A stretch of 45,924 nt of DNA, taken from Bradyrhizobium sp. AUGA SZCCT0283. Its GTDB lineage: Bacteria; Pseudomonadota; Alphaproteobacteria; Rhizobiales; Xanthobacteraceae. The notes beneath the pieces were generated by a model. That model had not been told where the DNA came from. It worked only from the letters and a program-made list of their open reading frames with translations, and did not search any database. The DNA is taken from positions 1 to 45,924 of the forward strand of contig NZ_JAFCLU010000044.1 of assembly GCF_018130385.1 (NCBI RefSeq), read 5' to 3'. The translations under genes were made by a program, and so were the position numbers. Shown here piece by piece: positions 32,074-39,446 of this stretch. Position 1 is the stretch's first letter. The number at the start of each line of letters is the position of its first letter.

Positions 32074-32823
32074 TCAGCGAAAATCTGTGACTGGCATCTC
32101 GTCGAATGTCTGATCGCGATAGGTGCGCCCGGTCATCTTCTTTCTGGTACCTCCCCACTGCTTGAAAAAAAAGGCAGTCCCGGATTCCCGGCAAGACGCC
32201 TCGATCTCATCGACCCATTCTTCAAGCATCGGCCGTGATCGCGGCCCGCTCTCGCCGCCGACAATCACCCACTGAATGCCGGTTAAATCTGCAGCAGCTA
32301 CCGATGCCAGCAGCGGCTCGAAAGAAACGAACCGGATCGCAGCATTCACGTTTCGCAAAGCATCGATGCGATCGAGATAATCGCCGCTCTCGACGCTGGT
32401 GCCGAGCCATACATTCGGCAGCTTCTTCAACTTCGCGGTGACCTCAGTCATACGTTCCGGGCGCTTAGTCAGGATCTGGTAGGTGTGTTGCGGAGTCGCT
32501 TCCATCACCTTCCAAACCTCAGCGACGAATGCCGCCGGTACCGCATCGTGGAAAAGATCAGACATCGAGTTCACGAAAATGCGTCGCGGCTGCCGCCACT
32601 TCGGCGGCACCACGAGCGCATCGCGATCGAGTCGGATCTTGCCCGTCCATTTGGCTCGGCCGCCGCTCTTGCGCGTGAGGTCATGGTATTTCTCCATGCC
32701 CATGGCATCAAGCCGCGCTGCCATTCGCATAGCGTAACAGTTCGTGCAGCCAGGCGACAGTACGGTACAGCCAGCCACCGGATTCCAAGTAGCGTCCGTC
32801 CATTCGATTGAGGTGTCCGCCAT
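32074..32823 (-). CDS. DUF5131 (phage Gp37/Gp68-like) three-Cys protein (249 aa)
   Basis: The start MADTSIEWTDATWNPVAGC and the pattern C19-x6-C26-x2-C29 (GCTNCYA) are the mark of the Gp37/Gp68 family, the three-Cys-motif proteins whose cysteines may hold an Fe-S cluster in a radical-SAM-like barrel. Further family blocks are FVNSMSDLFHDAVP, YQILTKRPERM, LPNVWLGTSVES, RFVSFEPLLA, WVIVGGESGPRSRPM and FFFKQWGG. Length is normal. Its ATG is 3 nt from the TcmP stop, so the two are co-transcribed with TcmP first. The activity is unknown; the pair turns up on phages and in accessory regions. Confidence 0.9.
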   Translation of the reverse strand: MADTSIEWTDATWNPVAGCTVLSPGCTNCYAMRMAARLDAMGMEKYHDLTRKSGGRAKWTGKIRLDRDALVVPPKWRQPRRIFVNSMSDLFHDAVPAAFVAEVWKVMEATPQHTYQILTKRPERMTEVTAKLKKLPNVWLGTSVESGDYLDRIDALRNVNAAIRFVSFEPLLASVAAADLTGIQWVIVGGESGPRSRPMLEEWVDEIEASCRESGTAFFFKQWGGTRKKMTGRTYRDQTFDEMPVTDFR

Positions 32824-32826
32824 GCT

Positions 32827-33657
32827 TCAAAATCCCATATCTCTTTGACCGCCCGGATTCCGGACCGCGCTCCAGAGCTTCTGCGCGAGATCATGCGCAG
32901 CGACAAACATGAGCCAATAAAGACGCTGGCCTTTTGATCCAACTACTAGCTCGACCCCTTGTGCCGGCATTGTTCCGAGCTTTCGAATCTCGCCAAGCCA
33001 GTATTCCATCAATGCAGCGCGAAAAGGCGCGATTGCTTGGTTGGGGTTCACCCTTTTCCGCCAGTCCGGCTCGAATTTATCGAACACGCCTCCTTGAACG
33101 CTGTAGCGATCGAGGTTCCTTTGCAGGTCCTGTACACTGACATGCACGAGCATATCCATATGCTTGAATCGCGCCAACTTCTCGATGATGTCGAACGAAA
33201 GATATTCGAGGTTGTAGGGATCCAGAAACGCGAAATGCAGGCCTGAAGGATTGAGCGCATAGACTATATCGTCGATGGCCAGATCCACAGGTTTGTTGTG
33301 AACTACCGCGGCGCCACCAAGCGCGCGAATGCGTTGGTCCAAGGCGTCAGTCTTCTCTTGATCGATATCGTTGAAGTGCAGTTCGGAGAATCTGACGCCG
33401 CTGGCATGGGCAGCTTTGTAGGCGACTAGCGGACTGCCATCGATATAAGTCGAAGTGCCCTCAATCACCGACCGGCCTGATGCCGAGAAAAGCTCGATGT
33501 AGGACGCGCCACCCGTTCCCTTGGGCGGAACGAACACTTTGCGAGCACCGCTCGCAAGCCGAATATATTCACTCAACCGTTGATGCTTTTCCGACGCCCA
33601 AGGTCCGACGACATCAACCATCAAGCCATCGATTGGGTCGACCTCTCTAGTTGCCAC
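32827..33657 (-). CDS. tcmP: TcmP, three-Cys-motif partner protein (276 aa, probable GTG start)
   Basis: The protein matches the three-Cys-motif partner family: VVGPWASEKHQRLSEYI near the start, a YIELFSASGRS block like a methyltransferase-type glycine loop, LHFNDIDQEKTDALDQRI, LHFAFLDPYNLEYLSFDII and MDMLVHVSVQDLQRNL. The family occurs almost always beside a Gp37/Gp68 protein, as here. The fold suggests a nucleotide or SAM-binding Rossmann domain, but no activity is known. The frame opens at TTG 33714; GTG 33657 (MATREVDPIDG) is preferred because GGGGGTGAT lies just upstream and the family begins close to this point. Confidence 0.85.
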   Translation of the reverse strand: MATREVDPIDGLMVDVVGPWASEKHQRLSEYIRLASGARKVFVPPKGTGGASYIELFSASGRSVIEGTSTYIDGSPLVAYKAAHASGVRFSELHFNDIDQEKTDALDQRIRALGGAAVVHNKPVDLAIDDIVYALNPSGLHFAFLDPYNLEYLSFDIIEKLARFKHMDMLVHVSVQDLQRNLDRYSVQGGVFDKFEPDWRKRVNPNQAIAPFRAALMEYWLGEIRKLGTMPAQGVELVVGSKGQRLYWLMFVAAHDLAQKLWSAVRNPGGQRDMGF

Positions 33658-33773
33658 GATATCACCCCCAAGGTGCAACTTATCAGATAGCTGCCCCGGG
33701 TTGAGAAAAATCAACGGAATAAGCTTACCGGGGTCCTATGCTATTGAGTTTGCTAGGCTCAGCCCTCCCCTCC

Positions 33774-33814
33774 CACGGGAGAGGTCCAAGATTCGATTCT
33801 TTGTGCGTCTCCCA
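33774..33814 (+). repeat. Right direct repeat: decayed tRNA 3'-end sequence (att-like)
   Basis: It matches the left repeat at 34 of 41 positions, including AGAGGTCCAAG, TTCGAT and TTGTGCGTC. Upstream, CTCCC-CTCCCAC-GGGAG forms a perfect anticodon-like stem-loop, but the T-stem is broken, the D-arm is displaced, and no terminator follows. It is the more degenerate copy. Confidence 0.55.
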
Positions 33815-33823
33815 AAAGTCCGC

Positions 33824-34006
33824 CTAAAACACCCCGAGCGTTCGAAGGCCGTAAATGATGCCGAAACTCACGAGGCATAAACCGGCAGTCAAACCGAAAT
33901 AGAGCGGTCTCAGCACTGCGGGGATCGCATCGGGAATCATCTTGAGCTTGTGCTCAGGATCTCCCCACTTCACTGTCCTGAATTTGTAGACGTTGTCCTT
34001 CGACAT
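33824..34006 (-). CDS. Small single-span membrane protein, unknown (60 aa)
   Basis: MSKDNVYKFRTVKWGDPEH starts a soluble, charged N-terminal half, followed by one hydrophobic helix (about residues 36-56, YFGLTAGLCLVSFGIIYGL). No family recognised. No strong ribosome site is seen before the ATG at 34006. The stop lies 9 nt beyond the right tRNA-like repeat, so it may be host sequence or the tail of another element. Confidence 0.5.
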   Translation of the reverse strand: MSKDNVYKFRTVKWGDPEHKLKMIPDAIPAVLRPLYFGLTAGLCLVSFGIIYGLRTLGVF

Positions 34007-34146
34007 GAATCGGGGATGCCCGACAAAGTTTAAAGACCCCTTTCCAGCTGCCGGACAATTAGGCCCGATATCGCTGCAGTGTCCTTTAGCTTACCGGAAG
34101 GCCGTTGCTCTAGTTCGCTTACATATCCGCGTTCAGGTAGCCGACG

Positions 34147-34383
34147 ATGACCGCCCAGAAGATCATCATGACCCTCACCACCCTCGCCGGCGGCGCCGTC
34201 GGACTGCTCGCGCCGATCGGATTCGTCAAATGGCTGTTGCAAACCGACCCGGAAGAGGCCGGCATTCTGACGCTGTTTTTCTTTCCGGTGTGGTGCCTGC
34301 TCGTGGTGCTCGGCCTGTTGGTCGGGCGCAAGGCGGGACTTCGCGTGACCGGCGGCAAGCGGATCGCGCAGAGAAAAGCTTAA
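34147..34383 (+). CDS. Small two-span membrane protein, unknown (78 aa)
   Basis: The 78-residue product has two hydrophobic spans (about residues 8-30 and 38-60) and a short basic tail (GRKAGLRVTGGKRIAQRKA). No family recognised. An AGGTAG about 9 nt before the ATG is a weak ribosome site. It converges with the next small gene, which starts on the other strand and ends 1 nt from its stop. Confidence 0.5.
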   Translation: MTAQKIIMTLTTLAGGAVGLLAPIGFVKWLLQTDPEEAGILTLFFFPVWCLLVVLGLLVGRKAGLRVTGGKRIAQRKA

Positions 34384-34384
34384 G

Positions 34385-34525
34385 TCAGATCCCCAGCAGC
34401 CAGATCGCCACGATGGTGCCCAGCGTCGCAAGGCCGCTGATGGTCCATCCGGTCGCGTAGGAGATGTCGTCGTCGCTGGTGCCGCGCATCGCGTCGGCGC
34501 CCGTGGTTGCTGACCGCCACTGCAT
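34385..34525 (-). CDS. Very small membrane protein, unknown (46 aa)
   Basis: The minus-strand frame from ATG 34525 reads MQWRSATTGADAMRGTSDDD followed by a single hydrophobic helix (ISGLATLGTIVAIWLLGI) that ends at the stop. GGAG lies 9 nt upstream of the ATG. The acidic middle and tail-anchored layout look like a real small membrane protein. It is shorter than most gene-finder cut-offs. No family recognised. Confidence 0.55.
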   Translation of the reverse strand: MQWRSATTGADAMRGTSDDDISYATGWTISGLATLGTIVAIWLLGI

Positions 34526-34640
34526 GGCATTGCTCCAAGAAGCCTGCCCGCAGGGATAACGTTGGTCCGGGTTCCCGGTTCCGCTCTATTTTGGCGGCCC
34601 GTCAGCAGAGGCCGCCAGATCGGTCTTCACCCGCCGGTCG

Positions 34641-34820
34641 TCACACGAAGGAAAGCCGGCGCGCGTCGGCCGGCGCGATTTCGTTTTCGTCGCCGACGAT
34701 GATGGTGACTTTCCACCCCTCGCTGGCCCAGACCCGCGCTTTGGCGACCGCCACCAGCATGCTGCTTCGGTCCATCCTGACGGTCTCGTCCCTGCGTTCC
34801 GCCACGATCCTGTACGCCAT
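34641..34820 (-). CDS. Small soluble protein, unknown (59 aa)
   Basis: MAYRIVAERRDETVRMDRSS begins a compact alpha/beta-looking sequence with VAVAKARVWASEGWKVTIIV, ending in an Ala/Asp-rich tail. GGGGAT lies 8-9 nt before the ATG at 34820. Similar tiny proteins are common in Bradyrhizobium genomes, but I cannot name the family. It is not clearly linked to the neighbours. Confidence 0.6.
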   Translation of the reverse strand: MAYRIVAERRDETVRMDRSSMLVAVAKARVWASEGWKVTIIVGDENEIAPADARRLSFV

Positions 34821-34942
34821 GCCACATCCCCTACGCACGTAGAACTACAGGGGAACGATGTTCGGTTACCGCTTTGGCCGCAATTGGCCGATAATTTGTC
34901 CAATCGGGGGCATGGTTAACGGGCTTGGGGACAATTCGGGCC

Positions 34943-36265
34943 CTATTTGGCGGCTTTTCGTACCGGAAGCGCCGGTTTTGTCACCCCATCGAGCCCGGTC
35001 AGGATCAGGACGGTCAACAGCGCGTTCTGCGGGCCGTACCAGGCGTTAACCGGCTTGTACCACTCGTTGCGGGAGTGCCAGTTGCCGCCCTCCCCGCCGC
35101 CGCCGATGGTGACGGCGGGAATGCCGAGCGACATCGCGATGTTGGAATCGGTCGAGGAGCCGGCAAAGGTCGGCCGCGGCCCGCGGGTGACGGCCGAGAC
35201 CGCGCGCTGGGTCGCCAGCACGATCGGCGAATCCATCGCGACGATGCCCGCCGGCCGGTCGCCGATCAGTTTTGCCTCCACCGTCATCTTGTCCGATTTC
35301 CAGCGCGCGTTTTCATCCGCCACCGCCTCCTTGACGAGTTCGAGCAGCCGCGCCTCGAGCTTGAGCAGTTCGTCGGTCGAGTTCGAGCGCATATCGACGG
35401 CCATCCGCGCTTCGGCGGCGATGGCGTTGACCGAGGTGCCACCGTTCACGGTGCCGACGGTAAATGTGGTCTTGGGATCGGACGGCGGCTGCAACTCCCC
35501 GATTTTCGCAATCGCCCGGCCCATCGCATGGATCGCGCTCGGCAATCCGAACTCCTGGAACGAGTGCCCGCCGGGGCCCTTGAAGGTGAATTCGTAGCGA
35601 TGGCTGCCGGTCGCCTGGTTGACGACGCGGGTGATGCCGAGCCCGTCGATCGAGATGAAGCCGTCGATATCGGTGTGATCGCGGAACAGCGCCTTCACGC
35701 CGCGGAGATTGCCGAGTTCCTCCTCGCCGACCGTGCCGACGAACATGATGTCGCCTATGGTCGCGATCTGGTTTTCGTTCATCACCTTGATCAGCGACAG
35801 CATCGCCGCAAGCCCGCGCGAATCGTCGCCGATGCCTGGCGCTACGATGGCGCCGTCCTTCTCCTTCACCGTGACGTCGGTGCCTTCGGGAAACACCGTG
35901 TCCAGATGCGCCGACACCACCAGCCTGGGCCGGCCGCCGGCACTGCCCTTGCGCAGCGCGATCACATTGCCTTCGCTGTCGATGGCAGTGTCCTTGAAGC
36001 CGAGTTCCTGCATCCGCTTCTGATAATATTCGGCGCGGACCTTTTCCTTGAACGGCGGCGCCGGAATTTCGGTGATGCGCTTCTGTTCGGCAAAGGCCCG
36101 CTCATCGTCGGCCTTGATGTCGTCGAGCGCCTTGACGATTTTGGGATGGGCGAGGATGGCTTCCAGGTCAGGCGCGGAAACGGCTTGCGCCCACGCCTGC
36201 TGCACCAGCGCATGCTGCGCGAGGGCGACGAATGCGATTGTCAGGATCGATCGAGTAAGCGTCAT
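34943..36265 (-). CDS. M20-family metallopeptidase, exported (440 aa)
   Basis: A periplasmic di-zinc exopeptidase of the M20 (ArgE/PepT-like) family. A signal peptide (MTLTRSILTIAFVALAQHAL, cut near AWAQA) is followed by the catalytic domain: SAHLDTVFPEG (His/Asp), GIGDDSRG (bridging Asp), GEEELGNLRG (catalytic Glu-Glu) and SIDGLG (Asp). The dimerisation domain has FKGPGGHSFQEFG. The C-terminal WHSRNEWY contains the last zinc His. The start at 36265 has GGAG 9-11 nt upstream. Substrate not deducible. Confidence 0.9.
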   Translation of the reverse strand: MTLTRSILTIAFVALAQHALVQQAWAQAVSAPDLEAILAHPKIVKALDDIKADDERAFAEQKRITEIPAPPFKEKVRAEYYQKRMQELGFKDTAIDSEGNVIALRKGSAGGRPRLVVSAHLDTVFPEGTDVTVKEKDGAIVAPGIGDDSRGLAAMLSLIKVMNENQIATIGDIMFVGTVGEEELGNLRGVKALFRDHTDIDGFISIDGLGITRVVNQATGSHRYEFTFKGPGGHSFQEFGLPSAIHAMGRAIAKIGELQPPSDPKTTFTVGTVNGGTSVNAIAAEARMAVDMRSNSTDELLKLEARLLELVKEAVADENARWKSDKMTVEAKLIGDRPAGIVAMDSPIVLATQRAVSAVTRGPRPTFAGSSTDSNIAMSLGIPAVTIGGGGEGGNWHSRNEWYKPVNAWYGPQNALLTVLILTGLDGVTKPALPVRKAAK

Positions 36266-36288
36266 CAAAAAATCTCCGGTCGCAGGTT

Positions 36289-36804
36289 TCATCCTGCGCT
36301 TAAGCCCGCATCCTTCAGCCGCGCCGCGAACCAGCCGGACAGCGCCTGGTCGAAAACGCCGCTGGTATAGACTTCCGACGTCGTGACCTGCGTCTTGCCG
36401 AGCGTCAGCAGCACGCCGATCCAGTAGGCGAACCACAGATGCGGATCGGTCAGCGCCCGCAGCTTGTGCTGGTCATGTTCGAGCGGCTGATGATTGGCCG
36501 ATTTCCGCACCTCGACGGCGAGCAGGTTGTTGGGAATGGCGCGCTGATGCACCACGATGTCGGGATAGATGGATTTGGCGAGGTGATCGTCGGTCGAGAC
36601 GATCGTTCCGTGCGGCAGCCGCAGCGTGCGGTCGCCCAGCCGGTCGTATTCGCAATCGATCTCCCAGCCCGGGAACTGCTTTTCGAAATGCACCGCCAGC
36701 CGATGCGTCAACGCGCGCTCGCCGGCCTCCTTTTCGAGCAGAAAGGCTTCGCGCGCGTAGAACTCGTGAAGTGCAGTGATGACCTTGTTCAGTTCGGTCT
36801 GCAT
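36289..36804 (-). CDS. Unknown protein, possible PD-(D/E)XK nuclease fold (171 aa)
   Basis: A soluble protein beginning MQTELNKVITALHEFYAREA. Residues 80-101 read YPDIVVHQRAIPNNLLAVEVRK: a PD (81-82) followed about 15 residues later by E-V-R-K (98-101), flanked by hydrophobic strands, which resembles the PD-(D/E)XK nuclease core with an Arg/Lys variation. This is a weak motif call. The start at 36804 has a strong GGAGG. It sits 23 nt upstream of the M20 peptidase gene on the same strand, and shows no sign of a partner methylase, so it is not an obvious restriction system. Confidence 0.7.
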   Translation of the reverse strand: MQTELNKVITALHEFYAREAFLLEKEAGERALTHRLAVHFEKQFPGWEIDCEYDRLGDRTLRLPHGTIVSTDDHLAKSIYPDIVVHQRAIPNNLLAVEVRKSANHQPLEHDQHKLRALTDPHLWFAYWIGVLLTLGKTQVTTSEVYTSGVFDQALSGWFAARLKDAGLSAG

Positions 36805-36839
36805 GACGCCTCCCACGAAGGCGAGCGGTCAGGGTCGCC

Positions 36840-38387
36840 TTACATCTGCACTTCGATCAGCCGCGGTCCCGGTTCGGCGATGGCTTCCGCCAGCGCCTTG
36901 ACGAAATCATCGACATTGGCGACCGCGCGGCCCGGCACGCCCATGCCCTTGGCGAGGGCTACGAAGTCGAGGTCCGGGCGGTCGATCTTGAGCATGTCGA
37001 GCGCCCGCTGTCCCGGCTCGCCGGCGCCGACGCCGTCGAACTCGCCCCGCAATATCTGGTAGATCTTGTTGGCAAATACAATCGTGACGACGTTGAGGCC
37101 TTCGCGCGCCTGCGTCCACAGCGATTGCAGTGTGTACATGGCGCTGCCGTCGCCGACCATGCAGATCACCTTGCGGTCCGGGCACGCCACCGCGGCGCCG
37201 GTCGCGACCGGCGTCGAGAAGCCGATTGAACCGCCCATGTTCTGCAGCCAGTCGTGCGGGGCGGCGGCCGCCGTCGGCGGAAAGAAGCCGCGGCCGGTGG
37301 TGACGGATTCATCGACCACGATGGCGTTTTCCGGGATCGCCATCGCGATCGCCTGCGCGATCGAGGCATGCGTCAGCGCGCCGGTCGGTTTTGCCAGTTC
37401 GACCAATTTCTGCGGCTGGCGGTCGGCCGGCTGGGCGTGGAGCGCACCGGCCAGCGCTTCCAGCGCGGCGACGGAATTTTCGGCGCCCGAGGTCATGCGG
37501 TGCACCTCGCAGCCCTGGGGTTTGAGCATGCTCGGCTTGTTCGGATAGGCGAAGAACGCGACGGGGTCGTTGGCCTCGACCAGCACGATGTTCTTGAAAT
37601 CCTTCAGGATCGGCAGCGCCTGCTCGATCACGTAAGGGATGCGGTCGATCGCGAACCGGCCCTTGCCGCGCGCCATGCGCGGATTGTAGGTCTGGCCCAT
37701 CACCTTGCAGCCGGTCTTGCCCGCGATCTGGGCGGCCAGCGCCAGCCCGTGCTCGGTGAGCGCGCTGCCGGTCATCAGCAGCAGCGTCGACGCGCCGCCG
37801 TTGCGCAGCACCTTGGCGGCATGGTCCACGGCCTGCGCGGAATAATTGGCGCGCTGGCTTTCCGCCGGAACCTGGGCGATGCCATCGGCCTCGTTCCAGG
37901 CGGTATCGGCGGGCAGGATCAGGGTTGCGATCTGCGCCGGCGCGCTTTTCGCCGCGGCGATCGCGGCGGCGCCGTCAACGGCGACGGATTTCGAATCCGG
38001 CGAGGTCCGCACCCAGGACGACATCGGCCGCGCCAGCCCCTCGATGTCGGAGGTCAGCGGGGCGTTGTAGCCGATGTGATAGGTCGCGTGCTGGCCGACG
38101 ATGTTGACGATGCCGGAATTGGCCTTCTTGGCGTTGTGCAGATTGGCGAGGCCATTGGCGAGGCCGGGGCCGAGATGCAGCAGGGTCGAAGCCGGCGTGC
38201 CCTTCATGCGGTAGTAGCCGTCGGCGGCGCCCGTCACCACGCCCTCGAACAGGCCGAGCACGCAGCGCATCCCCTCAACCCGGTCCAGTGCGGCGACGAA
38301 ATGCATCTCCGAGGTGCCGGGATTGGTGAAGCAGACATCCACGCCGCCTGCGACCAATGTCCGCACCAGACTTTCCGCACCGTTCAT
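36840..38387 (-). CDS. Thiamine-diphosphate-dependent enzyme of the acetolactate synthase large-subunit family (515 aa)
   Basis: Three TPP-fold domains are recognisable: an N-terminal pyrimidine domain with FTNPGTSEMHF and the catalytic Glu in GLFEGVVTGAADGYYRM, a central domain, and a PP domain with GDGSAMYTLQSLWTQAREGLNVVTIVFANKIYQIL (the GDG-x-N motif for Mg-TPP). At 515 residues it is shorter than true IlvB, and there is no small subunit, so it is more likely an IlvB-like decarboxylase or carboligase. The start at 38387 has GGGGAAC upstream. An inverted repeat lies in its promoter region. Confidence 0.88.
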   Translation of the reverse strand: MNGAESLVRTLVAGGVDVCFTNPGTSEMHFVAALDRVEGMRCVLGLFEGVVTGAADGYYRMKGTPASTLLHLGPGLANGLANLHNAKKANSGIVNIVGQHATYHIGYNAPLTSDIEGLARPMSSWVRTSPDSKSVAVDGAAAIAAAKSAPAQIATLILPADTAWNEADGIAQVPAESQRANYSAQAVDHAAKVLRNGGASTLLLMTGSALTEHGLALAAQIAGKTGCKVMGQTYNPRMARGKGRFAIDRIPYVIEQALPILKDFKNIVLVEANDPVAFFAYPNKPSMLKPQGCEVHRMTSGAENSVAALEALAGALHAQPADRQPQKLVELAKPTGALTHASIAQAIAMAIPENAIVVDESVTTGRGFFPPTAAAAPHDWLQNMGGSIGFSTPVATGAAVACPDRKVICMVGDGSAMYTLQSLWTQAREGLNVVTIVFANKIYQILRGEFDGVGAGEPGQRALDMLKIDRPDLDFVALAKGMGVPGRAVANVDDFVKALAEAIAEPGPRLIEVQM

Positions 38388-38436
38388 CGTCTCGTTCCCC
38401 TTCGCGCTTCGTTCCCAAGAGCCGCTGACGATCAAA

Positions 38437-38476
38437 CATTGTTCGCACGTTTCGTCAAAGGTTTAGCGGAACAATG
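38437..38476. repeat. Inverted repeat in the divergent TPP-enzyme / L,D-transpeptidase promoter region
   Basis: CATTGTTC (38437-38444) and GAACAATG (38469-38476) are perfect 8-bp arms around a 24-nt spacer, 50 nt upstream of the TPP-enzyme ATG. It could be a two-half-site regulator operator. Confidence 0.4.
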
Positions 38477-38612
38477 CAGCCATCGCCCAGGGCATGTTGC
38501 CTTTTTTAACCGCGGCGTTCGAAAATGGCTGGGGTCACGGGGTCGTTGCTTGCACGATCGCCGCAATTATGGCCTGTCTCCTGCATATTCAGTTTTTTTC
38601 ACGAGGAAGAAA

Positions 38613-39230
38613 ATGACCCGGGCTTTTGCTTTGCTGTTCGCGGCGGTGACGATGCTGGCGGCGGCCGGCCACGCGCAGGCTCAAGGCTTCCAATTTCAAG
38701 GCTTCGAATCTCAAGGCTTCGTCGACACACGCGACATCATGGGCGGCGGCCCCGGTTTCTTCCGACCCGGCATGCCCAGCGGATCGAGCCCGATCCCGCG
38801 CACCACCGTGAACTTCGCCGGCAATTACGCCCCCGGGACCATCTACATCAACACCGCCGAGCGCCGGCTCTATCTCGTGCTCTCCAACGGCCAGGCGATC
38901 CGCTATGGCATCGGCGTCGGCCGCGACGGCTTCCGCTGGGGTGGAACCCACCGCATTTCCGCAAAGAAGGAATGGCCGAGCTGGACTCCGCCGGCCCAGA
39001 TGCTGCGACGGCGGCCGGATCTGCCGCGCCACATGGCGGGCGGCATCGACAATCCGCTCGGCGCGCGGGCGATGTATCTGGGATCGACGCTCTATCGCAT
39101 CCACGGCTCCAACGAGCCCGAGACGATCGGACAGGCGGTGTCGTCCGGATGCTTCCGCATGACCAATGAGGACGTGACCGATCTCTATAGCCGCGTGTCC
39201 ATCGGCACCCCGGTTGTCGTGAAGAACTAG
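38613..39230 (+). CDS. L,D-transpeptidase (YkuD domain), exported (205 aa)
   Basis: Forms 3-3 cross-links in peptidoglycan or attaches proteins to it. A signal peptide (MTRAFALLFAAVTMLAAAGHAQA) is followed by three 5-residue QGF repeats (residues 24-38), then the YkuD domain: YINTAERRLYLVL, GVGRDGFRWGGTH, IDNPLGARAMYLG, IHGSNEPETIG (His164) and SSGCFRM (catalytic Cys180). The ATG at 38613 has GAGGA upstream; longer frames to the left are non-coding. It is monocistronic. Confidence 0.93.
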   Translation: MTRAFALLFAAVTMLAAAGHAQAQGFQFQGFESQGFVDTRDIMGGGPGFFRPGMPSGSSPIPRTTVNFAGNYAPGTIYINTAERRLYLVLSNGQAIRYGIGVGRDGFRWGGTHRISAKKEWPSWTPPAQMLRRRPDLPRHMAGGIDNPLGARAMYLGSTLYRIHGSNEPETIGQAVSSGCFRMTNEDVTDLYSRVSIGTPVVVKN

Positions 39231-39342
39231 GAGCGTTTTCAAGCGAAGCATGCCCTCGGACTTGATCCGTGGTGACCGGTTCGCGTCAAGAAAACGCGTC
39301 AAACCAGGAATCTAGAGCCCCGTTTCGATTCAATCGAAACGG
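39231..39342. repeat. Dispersed Bradyrhizobium-type intergenic repeat
   Basis: Starts GAGCGTTTTCAAGCGAAGC..., contains CAAGAAAACGCGTC and ends in a strong hairpin, CCGTTTCGATT-C-AATCGAAACGG (39320-39342, 11-bp arms). I recall near-identical copies scattered between genes of Bradyrhizobium genomes. It fills most of the 216-bp gap after the L,D-transpeptidase gene. Confidence 0.65.
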
Positions 39343-39446
39343 AAAAGGTTCCAGGCTGGCGGCATCACGGAATTCTGTGCGGCTACGCGCGAGAAAAGCA
39401 TGATCGTGCCTTGCACGCACGCGCCGATTGCTGCAGCGTTGTTTGA

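Larger units (their letters stand above)
31962..33814. mobile_element. Small integrated element carrying the DUF5131-TcmP pair between tRNA-end repeats
   Basis: A 1.85-kb segment bounded by 41-nt direct repeats (31962-32002 and 33774-33814, 7 mismatches) that resemble the 3' end of a tRNA. It holds only the DUF5131 and TcmP genes. Its base composition looks lower in GC than the neighbours by eye. There is no integrase or transposase, so it would be a non-autonomous or degraded element. Confidence 0.5.

Noticed and set aside
33762..33814. A functional tRNA-Gly(CCC) suggested by the perfect anticodon-like stem-loop
   Set aside because: The T-stem has a mismatch, the acceptor stem has no 5' partner, the D-arm spacing is wrong and the 3' end is not CCA-like.
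38589..39302. Antisense frame over the L,D-transpeptidase gene
   Set aside because: The opposite strand has a clear signal peptide and YkuD active site; this frame has no recognisable features.
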